Shown piece after piece: positions 33,263-43,869 of a stretch of 64,000 nucleotides of DNA. This DNA is from Megascapheus bottae (lineage: Eukaryota; Chordata; Mammalia; Rodentia; Geomyidae). The stretch spans positions 8,804,001 through 8,868,000 of the forward strand of contig JANJXV010000013.1 in the NCBI GenBank assembly GCA_024803745.1, in the 5' to 3' direction. A program made the translations under genes and the position numbers. Each line of letters begins with the position of its first letter. Positions within the stretch are counted from its first letter, which is position 1. The notes beneath the pieces are model-generated. The model made no database searches, had not been told where the DNA came from, and worked only from the letters and a program-made list of their open reading frames with translations.

Positions 33263-33751
33263 TGTATATTTCTTAAACTTTCATCTTATTAGGGCTCCAT
33301 TTCCTTTAGTGGTCTTGGGTATTACAAGTGGGTTCTCAATAACCTAACTATAAATAAACAAAATTTATATATGCATTAATAAAGTAAATACATTACTAGA
33401 ATGAAATGATATAGTTCAAGAAGGCAAGAAAAGGTCAGACACCCAAGACTCAGAAAGCTCTATGTGAACAGAGCTGCAGCTTCCTAGAAGGAGGCATAAA
33501 GGACAATCTGTCTGTTTAGAGCCCTTTGAGTAATTGGAACAGTTTTACTTACTCCTTATTGCTCTTGTACCTTGTCCTCCTTAGAAAGATTCCTTTTTTA
33601 AGGTCAGAAGGTCTGATTCATCTGTCTAGTGTCTTGGTCAGACTTGGGTGGATAAGGAGTTAGTGGAGTATTTGATGCATAGTTCTCATGTGGGGTTGAG
33701 AAGGGCCCTGCTACCAAATCAGGTAGGTTTGGATTTAGAAAAAACAGAAGT

Positions 33752-33754
<3 letters not shown>

Positions 33755-33794
<40 letters not shown>

Positions 33795-33800
33795 CATGTG
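33755..33800 (+). repeat. (GT)n microsatellite
   Basis: GT units from 33755 to 33791, followed by TATGCATGTGTG. Not attached to a recognised SINE. Confidence 0.93.
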
Positions 33801-33904
33801 TGCAAGTCCTGGGAGATTTTCACTATAATGAATAGGAAATAATTCTGTGTAAATTTAAAAAACAATTCAGCATGTATCTGTCTTTGGGTGGTAAGACAGC
33901 CATA

Positions 33905-34115
33905 GAAGTAGAAATGGAAGGGGAAAGATTAAACACTAGACACTATGTTGAAAATTAACTGTGTCACTTGTGGGTAGATTTGGGAAGGGAAATCCAGGAG
34001 AAGAAAGGAAAAGGTGACAATGTCCAAAAGAAATACACTCTCTACCTAACATATGTAACTGAAACCCCTCTGTATAGTACCTTTATAATATCAATAAAAA
34101 TGTACTAAATAAAAA
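33905..34115 (+). repeat. Possible old L1 3'-UTR end
   Basis: CATATGTAACTGAAACCCCT, CTGTATAGTACCTTTATAAT and ATCAATAAAAATG resemble the terminus of an older L1 subfamily with an AATAAA signal. It sits immediately 5' of the next L1. Confidence 0.4.
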
Positions 34116-34119
34116 TAAA

Positions 34120-35326
34120 ACACATTTCCCTCTTTGCAGATGACATGATTCTGTATTTACAGAAACCTATAAACTCCACTCCCAAGCTGCTTGAGCTGAT
34201 TCAAAACTTTGCCAAGATAGCAGGATATAAAATTAACCCTCAAAAATCAACTGCTTTCCTATATGCCAACAATGAGAGGAATGAGGCAACAATCAGGAAA
34301 GCAAGTCCTTTTGCAATAGCCTCAAAGAAAATAAAGTGCCTAGGAATTAAACTTAACTAAGAATGTAACAGAGCTTTTTGATGGAAACTTTAAAACCCTG
34401 ACAAAGAAAATTAAAGCAGAACTGAGGAAATGGAAAAACCTCCCATGCTCCTGGATTGGAAGAATTAACATTGTGAAAATGGCAATCTTGCCAAGGGCTA
34501 TCTACAAATTCAATGAAATACCCATCAGTATTCCAATGTCATTCTTTAAAGAAATAGAAGAGGCAATCCAGATTTTCATATGGAATAATAAAAGACCCCG
34601 TAGAGCAAAAACACTTCTTATCAGAAAGAACAGCACAGGAGGAATCTCAATACCAAACTTTAGACTCTATTACAGAGCTATAGTGACCAAAACAGCTTGG
34701 TACTGGCACAAGAACAGGCTTGAAGACCAATAGAATAGAAATGAGGTCCCAGATATTAACCCACAGACCTATGGCCACCTAATCTTTGATAAGGGAGCCA
34801 AAAACTAGAATGGTGCTGGCAGAACTGGTTAAGCACTTGCAGAAAAGCTTGATCCTTCTTTGTCACTCTGCACTAGAATTAACTCCAAATGGATCAAAGA
34901 CCTCGACGTAAAAGCAGATACACTGAAAGCTTTACAAGAAGGAATAGAAGATACACTGGGACTCCTTGGCACAGGTTGAAATTTTCTTAATAAGGATCCA
35001 GAAACACAACATATCAGAGAAAGTCTGGATAAGGGGGACAGCAGTAAACTGCAGAGCTTCTGTATGGCAAAGGACATAGCTAGCAATTAACTAGAAAGCC
35101 TACAGAGTGGGAGAAAATCTTCACTAACCATACAACAGACAAAAGTCCAATATCTAAACTATATCAACTGCTCAAAAAATTGAATCACTCCAAAACGAAT
35201 CTCCAAAGAAACAACCATCCCATTAAAAGATGGGCCAAAGACTTGAGAATCTTCTCTGAAGAAATATGAATGGCCGATGGACACAAAGAAATGCTCGACA
35301 TCTCTGGCATAAAAATGCGAGTCAAG
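34120..35326 (+). pseudogene. Outer LINE-1, ORF2 segment (from the reverse transcriptase YADD/FADD motif onward), 5'-truncated
   Basis: ORF2 is readable from just before the RT motif-C FADD (34133-34144, intact). It continues through [10 protein letters not shown] (open frame 34473-34733) and on through IFDKGAK to the MADGHKEMLDISGIKMRV-like segment at 35270-35326. Stops at 34358 and 34730 and frame changes show it is dead. The endonuclease and N-terminal RT are absent. The rest of the element resumes at 36031. Confidence 0.9.
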
Positions 35327-35520
35327 GGGCAGGGAGTTTGGCCTAGTGGTAGAGTGCTTGCCTAGCATGCACGAAGACCCAGGTTTGATTCCTCGGTACC
35401 ACATACATAGAAAAAATCTAGAAATGGTGCTGAGGCTCAAGTGGTAGAGCTCTAGCCTTGAGAAAGTCCAAGGACAGTGCTCAGGCCCTGAGCTCAAGCC
35501 CAGGACTGGCAAAAAAAAAA
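35327..35520 (+). repeat. Family-A SINE nested at the L1 junction
   Basis: AGTTTGGCCTAGTGGTAGAG, CTTGCCTAGCATGCACGAAG, GGTTTGATTCC B-box, CTAGCCTTGAGAAAGTCCAA, CCCAGGACTGGC and a 13-nt A tail. It is preceded by TGCGAGTCAA (35316-35325) and followed by TGTGAGTCAA (35524-35533), a near-identical TSD. The least diverged family-A copy here. Confidence 0.95.
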
Positions 35521-35533
35521 AAATGTGAGTCAA

Positions 35534-36028
35534 TAGAAAAAAATCATATTAACTGAAGTAAGCCACACTCAAAGAAACTTAGGCTCAATGGTTTCCCTTA
35601 TTTGTCATAATCAGTAGAAACCTTGGGCTCTCATAGCAGAGATTTGCAATAGAGCAAAACCTAGATACATAAGGCCATACAGTATGACGCTAAATGAAAG
35701 GACCTCCAGGATATAGAAACAAAAGCTATATAATGAATGATTGTTGTCCTTAATGTACTATGTTATCTCTCATCTCTTGATGTCCCTTTGTTATCTTATA
35801 TTGTTACAGAATCTCACTTTGTTATCTGATATATTGGATATAGTTTTATTTGGTTATTTGAAATTGGATAGGGAAGGGGGGAAAACAAGATGCGGGGAGG
35901 GGTTGGGGGGAGGGAAATGGGGACCAAGACATGAGAAAGGGCATCAATATATGTGAATTAATGCACCTTCTATCTGGCAAATATAATGTAACCCTTCTAT
36001 TAATTACATTAAAAATATATGAAAAAAA
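35534..36028 (+). mobile_element. Inner 5'-truncated LINE-1 (about 495 bp, end of ORF2 plus 3' UTR)
   Basis: Begins TAGAAAAAAATCATATTAAC inside the last codons of ORF2 and includes TCATTTGT-like Q-stop context, the G-rich tract 35875-35925 and the terminal CCCTTCTATTAATTACATTA with A tail. After it, TTCAAGTCAA (36029-36038) repeats the target sequence. Its 3' UTR (ATTTGGTTATTTGAAATTGG) matches the copy at 44.8 kb more closely than its host L1, so it is the younger layer. Confidence 0.9.
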
Positions 36029-36953
36029 TTCAAGTCAAAACAACTTTAAGATTCCACTTCACTCCAGTTAGAATGGCCAGGATCAAGAAATCTAATAACA
36101 ACAGATGCTTGTGGGGATGTGGCCAGGAAGGAACACTACTGCACTGTTGGTAGGAGTGCAAACTCGTTCAACCACTATGGAAAGCAGTATGGCAGTTCCT
36201 CAAAAGACTAAACATAGAGCTCCCCTATGACCCAGCAATTCCACTACTTGGCATTTACCCAATCATCCAGAAACAAGGACATACTAAAGCCACTAGCACA
36301 ACGATGTTCATTGCAGCACTATTTACCATAGCAAAGATATAGAACCAACCCAGATGTCCCTCAGTTGATGAGTGGATCAACAAGATGTGGTATTTATACA
36401 CCATGAAATTCTATGCTGCTGTCAGAAAGAATGACATTGCCCCATTTGTAAGGAAATGGAAAGACTTAGAAAAAATTATACTAAGTGAAGTAAGCCAGAC
36501 TCAAAGGAACATAGGCTCAATGGTTTCCCTCATTTGTCATAATCAGTAGAAACCTTGGGCTCTCCTAGCAGACATTTACAATAGAGCAAACCTAGATACA
36601 TAAGGCCATTTAGTATGATGCTAAATAAAAGAACCTCCAGGATATAGAAACAAAAGCCATATAATGAGGGACTGTTGTCCTTAATGTACTATGTTATCTC
36701 TCATCTCTTTTGCTGTCCCTTGGTTATCTCATATTGTTACAGTATTTCTCCTGGTTATCTGATATATTGTATATATGGTTATTTGAAAAAGGTTTGGGAA
36801 GTGGGAAAAGAAGGTCAGGGGCGGGGTGGCGGGAGGGAAATGGGGACCATGTCATGAGAAAGGGTATCAATGTGTGTGAGGTAATACACCTTTTATTTGG
36901 TGAATATAATGTAACCCTTCTATTAATTATAATAAAAATTTATGAAAAAAATA
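36029..36953 (+). pseudogene. Outer LINE-1, continuation: ORF2 C-terminus and 3' UTR
   Basis: Resumes at VKTTLRF exactly where the 35326 end stopped. TGG to TAG changes create stops at 36151 (within HCW-ECKLVQ) and 36340 (AKI-NQPRCP). The 3' UTR runs to an AATAAA-type terminus at 36935-36953. Its G-rich tract lies at 36789-36845. Confidence 0.9.
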
Positions 36954-37069
36954 ACTTAGGCAACTCCAAGAGACAGGCTGCTTTGAAACAGGCTTAGAGG
37001 GAGAGCGTGGAAGGGAAGATGACACTGGTGAAGATATATTATTCTCACAAGCCAACATGCTGAACTTAA

Positions 37070-38165
37070 ACCACTTTATACAACTACCCAAAGGTTTTTC
37101 ACAAGTGTATGGTTAACATAAAAGTTGCAGGATACAAGATCAAAATATAAAAATCAATTGCATTGCTCTTAAACAGGTAAAGAACAATTCCAAAAGTAAT
37201 TTAGGAGAATAACTTTATTTATAATAGACTCAAAAATAATAAAATATCTGGGATTACACTTGATACAAGTGATGTACTTGGATGATTACAAAAGTGGTTT
37301 TTTTAAATAAAAATAAAGAAAATCTAAATAGGAACATATTCCATATTCATAAGTGCGAAGATAATTGTGTTAGGATGATAATACTCTCCAAATTGACCTT
37401 TGACCTCCACATATTTGCTATCAAAGCACAATTTATTTCTTTGTCATATCATAGCTCAGTTCTACACAGGGTCAAGAATAGCCAAAGTAGTCTATTCAAA
37501 CAGGAAGACTCACATTCCCAGTTTCAAAACTTTATACACAGCGATGGCAATAGATACAATGTGGCACTGGTAGAAGGACAGACATAAATATGAGTGGAAT
37601 AAGACTGAGTATCCAGGAATAAACTATGGGTCCACACTTCACTAATTTTCAGCAAAGGTGTCAAGACTCTTCAGTAGGGAAAGAATGAGCTCTTCAGGAA
37701 ATGGTGCTTGAACTACTGGATAGCTGCTTGTTGGAAGGAAGGAAGGAAGGAAGGAAGGAAGGAAGGAAGGAAGGAAGGAAGGAAGGAAGGAAGGGAGGGT
37801 AAGAGATAAATTTTTAAAAAAGGAAACAAGCTCTGTAACCTTACTTTACAAGAAATTTTCCATAAAATATTCATGACCTCCATTGTGACAATGGACTATT
37901 AGAAATAACAAAAGCATAAGCAAAAATAAACTTGGCTTTAAAATTAAAGGATGTTTTCATGTATTAGAGGGGTCAGGAAAATTTTTTTAAAAAGACAGCC
38001 TACAGAATGAAAGAAACTTCTTGTAATTATATATATGATAAAGCTGTAGTACCTACAAAATTTACAAAATCTCTCACAGCAAAACAGATGATTCCACTGA
38101 TAAAGTACTTGAATAGATATTCAGACTTGATGGTTACAAAAAAAAGTTTAATGGCTCTGCAGGAT
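37070..38165 (+). pseudogene. Ancient LINE-1 ORF2 remnant, sense
   Basis: GCAGGATACAAGATCAAAAT, TCAATTGCATTGCTCTTAAA, then GATACAATGTGGCACTGGTA, TATGGGTCCACACTTCACTA and GGAAATGGTGCTTGAACTAC follow ORF2 order. Many stops and frameshifts; interrupted by the (GGAA)n below. Confidence 0.7.
37732..37799 (+). repeat. (GGAA)n microsatellite inside the ancient L1
   Basis: About 16 tandem GGAA units ending GGGAGGGT. It lies between two parts of one ORF2 remnant rather than at a SINE tail. Runs of GGAA are potential ETS-factor binding arrays. Confidence 0.95.
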
Positions 38166-38185
38166 GTTTATCATATCATGTGACC

Positions 38186-38365
38186 CAACTGAATACCGGT
38201 GGCTCATGCCTATAATCCTAGCTACTGAGGAGTCAAATCCTAGAACATCATCATGCAAATACTTCACCTCTAATTTGCCAGAACTAAGCTATGGCCTCAA
38301 TGAGAGATCACCAGACATGCTCAAGTGTGAGCACAAGAGGCTCTAAGTTCAAGCCCCACCAACAG
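38186..38365 (+). repeat. Family-B SINE, sense, internally deleted
   Basis: CCGGTGGCTCATGCCTATAA, TCCTAGCTACTGAGGAGTCA and GAGGCTCTAAGTTCAAGCCC. The middle is shortened. Confidence 0.82.
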
Positions 38366-38402
38366 TACACACGCACACACACACACACACATACACACAC
38401 AC
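38366..38402 (+). repeat. (CA)n microsatellite at a SINE tail
   Basis: CACACGCACACACACACAC with a TA interruption, directly after the family-B right end. Confidence 0.92.
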
Positions 38403-38489
38403 TGCAAAAAAATATTCAACAATGATTTTCTTCTTTGGCCTGCTCTCAAAAGAATAAGCAGATCCTCATAAAATATACAAGTAAATTTT

Positions 38490-38900
38490 CATGGCTATTC
38501 CATTATTGTTATTAATAATCAAAATATGGAAATAATCCAGTTGCCCACCAACTGAAGAATGAACAAACAAATGGATCCATACCTGGGGAAATGTAGTATT
38601 CAACCATATTTAAAAAAGGAACCAAGTACTAACACATAACATTTCATAAATTAACTTTGAAAATATTATGCTAAGAAAAAAAAGAAGACAGAGAAGATAA
38701 CATAATGCATGATTCCATTTATAAAACAAATCTGCAAATCCAGAAGACTGGAAATCAGATAGTGGTTTACTAGGGGGTTTAGGGGAAAGGAGGAATGATT
38801 GCTAAAAGACTATGTTCATTTTTGTATAATCAGTATAATCAGTGTTCTAGGAGTACTTAACACTAGTGTTTGGGGCCTCTGAATACTATGTTTTAAAGTG
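38490..38900 (+). pseudogene. Ancient LINE-1 3'-end remnant, sense
   Basis: CCAGTTGCCCACCAACTGAA, GAATGAACAAACAAATGGAT, AAAATATTATGCTAAG and ATGCATGATTCCATTTATAA follow old L1 3' order. Probably the same element as 37070-38165. Confidence 0.68.
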
Positions 38901-38978
38901 GTTCATGTAATGAGATAGAAAATGGCCTAGGGCCAGAAGCAAAAACAGGCAGAGCTAGCACTGGAGAATGGGAGACAT

Positions 38979-38980
38979 AT

Positions 38981-39024
<44 letters not shown>

Positions 39025-39026
39025 TC
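38979..39026 (+). repeat. (CATA)n-(TA)n microsatellite
   Basis: ATACATACATACATACATAC then ATATATATATATAT. Confidence 0.92.
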
Positions 39027-39114
39027 CATGAAGGAAATGAGAGGAAAATAAAAATAAGAAACAAAAACCTATAAGAAAAGGAAGAAGAAAACAAAATGTC
39101 TGAACAAAAATGAA

Positions 39115-39600
39115 AATGTTTAAATTCTTTTTATTTTTTAGATTTTATTAACATCCATTATTTAAATCACATTTCAAATGTTAAGTTTAACAAATAAGTA
39201 TTCAAGAATGGGGTCTCTATATGCAATCACTGACACATAAATTTAAGAACAAAATTAAAATTAAGCTGATAGTTTGTATATCATAGATACATATCAGACT
39301 GTATAATGTTATGTCTATAGAGTATATATCCCATCATAGATTTTTATGTCTGTGTAGATATATTTATATCTCCAAGATCATGTCAGTGACCTTGAGTATT
39401 GTGTCACCACTCTTGTACTGTTTGGATCTAATATCCACATATCAAGGAGACCACATGCCTTTTGTTCCTTTGCTCTTGGCTTATCTCACTCAACATGATT
39501 TGCTCTAATTTCATCCACTTCCCAGCGAATGCCATTATTTTATCTTGTCTGTTGGCTATGTAGAAGTCCACTGTAAGTATGTACCACAGAAAATGTGTGA
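39115..39600 (-). repeat. Ancient LINE-1 3'-end remnant, antisense
   Basis: GCTCTTGGCTTATCTCACTC, AACATGATTTGCTCTAATTT and CATCCACTTCCCAGCGAATG, then GTATGTACCACAGAAAATG, are the antisense of an L1 terminal region. Upstream AT-rich sequence probably belongs to it. Confidence 0.55.
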
Positions 39601-39792
39601 TTTTTTAAAAGTAAAGCATCTAGTAGTAACAGAATATTAGAAAAAAAACAACCATAGAAAAGATATGAAGCAGAGTGAGGAATATAGAATAGCCAAAATA
39701 GCCTTAGATTTGCAACTGAAAATAAAAACCAAGTTCAATTTCTCCAGCAATAAGGAAAAAAATACATTAGTTTGATAAAATAAACTAATAAG

Positions 39793-39876
39793 AGGCCATG
39801 CACAAGTGGCTCTCATCTATAATCTTAGCTACTCAGGAGGTTGAGATCTAAGGACTGCAGTTGAGAACCAACCCAA
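39793..39876 (+). repeat. Family-B SINE left half, interrupted
   Basis: GGCCATGCACAAGTGGCTCT, CTTAGCTACTCAGGAGGTTG, ending at AGAACCAACCCAAA. It resumes at 40140 after a retrocopy. Confidence 0.85.
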
Positions 39877-40139
39877 ATTTTTTATTTATCTAATTTTAAT
39901 CCATGCTATTTTACTCTGACTTGTTCACTGTAATATCATTTCAGCTACTTACAGACTTGCCTGCTCTGTAATGCCCGTGTAGCTACAAATTGATCTAAAG
40001 TTTATTTTACATATTTAGAACTTATACTGGCATAGTACTAGGAAATATTCAGTTCAAGTGCTGCCTCTGAACAAATGTTATTTCAGGAGGCATAATTAAA
40101 ACTCAAAGTTAACAATAAAAAAAGAAAGAAAGAAAAAAG
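39877..40139 (+). pseudogene. Poly(A)-tailed retrocopy of unidentified transcript, inserted in a SINE
   Basis: About 260 bp with no resemblance to the SINEs or L1 3' ends here. It has an ATTAAA poly(A) signal (40095-40100) followed about 15 nt later by an A-rich tail with GAAA units (40114-40138). GAACCAACCCAA (39865-39876) and AAACCAACTCAA (40141-40152) flank it as a slightly diverged TSD. These are the marks of L1-mediated retroposition of a 3'-UTR fragment. The parent is unknown and no coding frame is retained. Confidence 0.65.
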
Positions 40140-40300
40140 GAAACCAACTCAAGGAGAAATATTCAGGAGATCTTATCTCCATTTACCCACCTCCCAAAAA
40201 AAAGCTAGAAGAGGAGTTATGCCTCAAATGTTGGAAGACAAGTCTTGAGGAAAACAGCTCAGGGACAATACCGGCCTAAATCCAAGCCAAAGAAACTGCG
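40140..40300 (+). repeat. Family-B SINE right half, resumed
   Basis: GATCTTATCTCCATTTACCC (middle), GAGTTATGCCTCAAATGTTG and AACAGCTCAGGGACAATACC (right half). Short (AAT)n follows at 40313-40335. Confidence 0.8.
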
Positions 40301-40529
40301 CAAAAGAAATAATGGTAGTAGTAATAATAATAATATTATACAATGCTACTATAATATAATAAGCATCATAGGAAGGCTTTGCAAGTGTAACCTTTGTAAA
40401 TCCAGAAAGGAAATTAACTATCTCAGTGCAGAGTCTTTAACTATTGAGAACACTTAAGATTCTGCCTCTTTCCATAAATGAGATAGATATACATGAAAGT
40501 GAATTCTTCTCCATTGCAATATTGTTATT

Positions 40530-40600
40530 GTTATCCACTCAACCAATATCTATTAAGACTGTATAATTTATTCAATGCTATACCAAATAATCAGTAGCAT
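40530..40600 (-). repeat. Possible L2 3' fragment, antisense
   Basis: CACTCAACCAATATCTATTA then TTCAATGCTATACCAAATAA fits the antisense L2 terminus. Short. Confidence 0.3.
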
Positions 40601-40774
40601 ACAGGAAGTTTTTTTTCCCTTTTGAAAGGTTTATGTGGTCAAACTTCTAGACAAAACACAGTTTTGCAATTTCAATAATCAAAGTTCTTGCATACTCGTT
40701 AAGCCCACAGGAGACACAAACTAAGTGTAGAAAAAGTTAGAAACAAGGTCACTTAAACTGAATCATTTTTATGA

Positions 40775-40990
40775 ATCTTAATATGTATATATGTATATAT
40801 ATTCCTTATTGTTGTAAAGGTGACATACAGAGGGCTTACAGCCGCATACCTCAAATAATGTGGACATATCTTTGTAGACTATGTCATCCCTTCCCTCTTG
40901 CCCTCTCCCAGTTTTCCCCTCCCATGGTTCATTTTCTACATAGTGTTCAGTGAGTACCACTGCTTTGCTTATCCAGTCTTTGTAATATTG
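40775..40990 (-). repeat. Old L1 3'-UTR end, antisense
   Basis: TTCCTTATTGTTGTAAAGGT, GACATACAGAGGGCTTACAG and C/T-rich CCCTTCCCTCTTGCCCTCTC parallel the antisense L1 ends at 7.3 and 25.4 kb, but in a different subfamily. Confidence 0.55.
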
Positions 40991-41125
40991 TTGTTTTAAA
41001 ACAAAGTCTTCATACTCATTAGAAAATATTGCAAATAAAGAATTTTTTTAAAGAAGGAATAAAAAGGTAGAAATCATCTAGCTGAATCTTATTATCCAGC
41101 AATAGCTGTCATTAAAGCAAGGTTA

Positions 41126-41208
41126 TGGGATGTGGATATAGCTCATTGATAGAATACTTTCCCACCATGTATAACGACCTGGCTTTGATCCTCAGTACTG
41201 AAATCTTT
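41126..41208 (+). repeat. Solitary ID-like (tRNA-Ala-derived) SINE monomer
   Basis: GGGATGTGGATATAGCTCAT (A-box region), GATAGAATACTTTCCCACCA, GGCTTTGATCCTCAGTACTG (B-box GGCTTTGATCC) and a short tail. It retains the tRNA-like order without the second half of family A. It is not a functional tRNA because the acceptor and anticodon stems are degraded. Confidence 0.75.
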
Positions 41209-41286
41209 TTAAAAAGTGACACCTAAACTGTCCCTCATACTCAAGTGCATCTGAAGAATGATGCATTTCCAAGTTTTTAGAAACCC

Positions 41287-41385
41287 TTTTTTTTTATTAT
41301 TATTATTGTATCTTAGTGTCAGGGTATAGAGGAGTTACAGTTACATTTGCCTTTATGTTTCCAGAATAATTAGGTCAGATGTAAC
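41287..41385 (-). repeat. Old L1 3' end, antisense, short
   Basis: CTTTTTTTTTATTATTATTA, GGGTATAGAGGAGTTACAGT and TACATTTGCCTTTATG parallel the L1 terminus at 56.8 kb. Confidence 0.5.
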
Positions 41386-41389
41386 CATG

Positions 41390-43185
41390 TTTAGTTCCTT
41401 TCTCTTGAATCTCTTTTAGGCACTGCCCTATTATCTTCTGACCCTGAGCAGATCGAAGGAGGTCAGCTTGACTTCTCTCCTTGAACTTGACTTGGCTCTT
41501 TTCTGTTTAGATGCCAGAACAATTATTTCTTCATTATTGGAGTTGGTAGAAACAGGATATTATCTCTTGTTTGTTATCGTTTTAAATCTGATTTTTCTCG
41601 GATATGGTTTTCCTTTTCAATCGCAGAAACAGAATGAAATGTATTTCTATTTCATTTCTTTCTCTTGCATGGAGACACCAGCAGTTCTTATTTTTTAATC
41701 AACTGTGTCCTTCACATGTGTTATCATCTTTCTAATGATTCTAATCTCCGTTCTTTTCCTAAGCTCTCATCATTATTACCATGAACCTTTTTTCTTTGTC
41801 AGCATTCAAATTTTCAGCTGTCTAATTTAGTTCTTTTTGTTTATAATCTATTTCCATAATAGTGGAGTTTTCCTTCCATTTTCTTAGCATTGTGAACTCT
41901 CTTTTAATCACATTGTGCGGTCATCTCATTTCTCATTGTCAAGTTCCGTTTCATAGAATTCAGATTCTTATTAACTTCTATAGTGCAAAGACAAATTGGA
42001 AGTTGTCTTGTTTTTTCTTGAGTTTATCTTTCTTGAGTTTGGATTTTTCATTTGTTTTATGCAAGCAAGACTCTGCCTTCTTTCTTTTTCTCTTTCTTCT
42101 TGGAAGTGCTGCAAAGACTATGTTTCCTATCGCATGCTTTATTCTCATGTTTCTCATGGTGTTGTGTGCAATTCTGATTAGACTTTTTCTGTTCAAAGTA
42201 GTTTCTGGCTTTTTGACTAGGGCATGATTAACTTACGTAGTATCTTGGAGAAAGGCTGAGCTAGGGAATCTGAATCAGTTCAGATTCTAAGATACCAGAA
42301 ACAGAGAATCTTTTCATGACTGCAAAGATTTTCCTGAATGGCTTACCCATACCTTCCAGACACAGGGCCACTTCTCCTGAATCTGGCTTCTGTCCGATGT
42401 GGTTGGGCTTAAAGCATACTGGCCAGATTGGTTACTTCCTTCAGCACAAAGGTATAACTCCTCTTATTTGATTGGCAGGAAGAGAACTTGAACAGATTTT
42501 TAATTCTCTACTGTTCATTTAGTCAAGAACTAGAAGAAAGCAATTGTGCAACTGGTTTCATTACGCCTCCTAGACATTCTGTGGAATTATTTATGTAAGC
42601 AAAAGAGTCAAGAGAATCCAAGTGCTCAATAAGAGAAGATTACACACACAAAAAAAAACCTGTAATCAATACTTATAGCTGAATATTAGTCATTAAACAT
42701 ATTTTAAAATTAAAAGAGCAAATGAAATATTCACCATGTAATCAACAGTATATCAAACCATATGTACATTATGACCCAGTTGTATGCTGATTATTTAGAT
42801 AGATGTATATAAAATCTGTATAGGAAGAATTAATCAGTATATACATTTTTTTCAGGATCTAGATGGAAATGAAATGCTGATGGCTATTATTTTAGTAGTT
42901 TCTTAACCTCTTGAATCTTTACATAAAGCCAAAGGAAGAGAAAAGATTGAATATTTGAAACAGTTGGAGCTGATTGTCAAGTACTTGTTAAACCAGAACT
43001 AGAAAACTGAGAAGCCAAAAAAGAAAGAACGAGGTAACTCAAATATTCACAGCAGCAAGAAACTGAAAATTCCATCTATAAAAGTTAAACACACACACAA
43101 ACAAAAAGTCACTGTTTCCCAGCCTGGAGACCACAGTCCCTGTGCAAGCTGCCACTCAGTACAAACACAGTTTCCACCATCTTAC
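41390..43185. other. Non-coding stretch, T-rich to 42240
   Basis: The 121-codon frame at 41862-42227 is Phe/Leu/Ser-rich because the DNA is T-rich, with overlapping frames in other phases. No domain recognised. 42240-43185 is unique AT-rich DNA. Confidence 0.4.
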
Positions 43186-43192
43186 CTCCAAA

Positions 43193-43233
43193 CCGGGGCT
43201 CCCACCAGTCCAACCTCGGGCAGGGAGCCCCGG
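43193..43233. repeat. 11-bp GC-rich inverted repeat (stem-loop)
   Basis: CCGGGGCTCCC at 43193-43203 and its exact reverse complement GGGAGCCCCGG at 43223-43233, with a 19-nt loop. Transcribed in either direction it would form a very stable hairpin. Confidence 0.85.
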
Positions 43234-43239
43234 TCTTCT

Positions 43240-43735
43240 AGATAAGGGAAGAGAAAGTGTCAGGAGATGAGCCTGAGGGCAAGCAGGTCTCCAATCCAGC
43301 AGTTTCTGTGTCCTGAAACCCTAACCTCAGGGAACCACTGGGTGAAATGATATCTGTTAAAGCAGGCATCAAAATGGTTTTGCCCAGACCAGCCTCATTC
43401 TTCAGAAATGGAAGGATGTTGGAGACAGCATAAAGGATCTAAGCAGCCCAAGAGCTGAGACCAGGGCAGCCAATTGCTCTGGCTGTGAGGACGGGGGTGG
43501 GATGCTGTTGTTACTCATGTGATGGAAACAGAATGATAGGCCTGGGGGCTCCAAAGCCTGTAAGTATGGATGAGCTCCATCCTCAGAGTGGAGATGAAAA
43601 CCCCCACTCTGGGAGCACCCCGGGAGGAAGAATACCCACTGCAAACCAAGAAGTATCCCAAACAAAGGTAAACCTGTGAAGCCCCAGCATATGCTGGCAC
43701 CTCCAAATCACGATGCCCCTTGTGTGTGGGATGTC
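43240..43735. other. GC-richer pocket with possible exon-like signals
   Basis: Repeat-free and less AT-rich than its surroundings. A consensus-like 5' splice site GTAAGT lies at 43560-43565, and AAAGGTAAAC near 43662 is a weaker one. Overlapping frames on both strands (43402-43706) show no domain. CCAGCATATGCTGG at 43684-43697 is a palindrome. A non-coding RNA exon is possible but unsupported. Confidence 0.25.
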
Positions 43736-43869
43736 TCCGTGATCTGCCTCATCCCTTTAAATTTTCTTCATGTTCTTTACAACTGCCACATGAAGTGTGG
43801 GATCATAGCCACCAAACAGCCTCCTTATTAGCATCAGAACTATAGTCAAAACACATTATGCTTGGCTAA

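Noticed and set aside
34145..34733. Open frames similar to reverse transcriptase, possible functional gene
   Set aside because: They are pieces of a 5'-truncated LINE-1 with internal stops and two nested insertions; not a host gene.
35330..35400. tRNA gene suggested by A and B boxes
   Set aside because: This is the left half of a family-A SINE, lacks a tRNA cloverleaf and carries a SINE tail.
37732..37799. Possible CRISPR-like or minisatellite array
   Set aside because: Plain (GGAA)n with no spacers, in a mammalian context.
41862..42227. 121-codon hydrophobic frame
   Set aside because: T-rich DNA gives Phe/Leu codons in every phase. No domain and overlapping frames on both strands.
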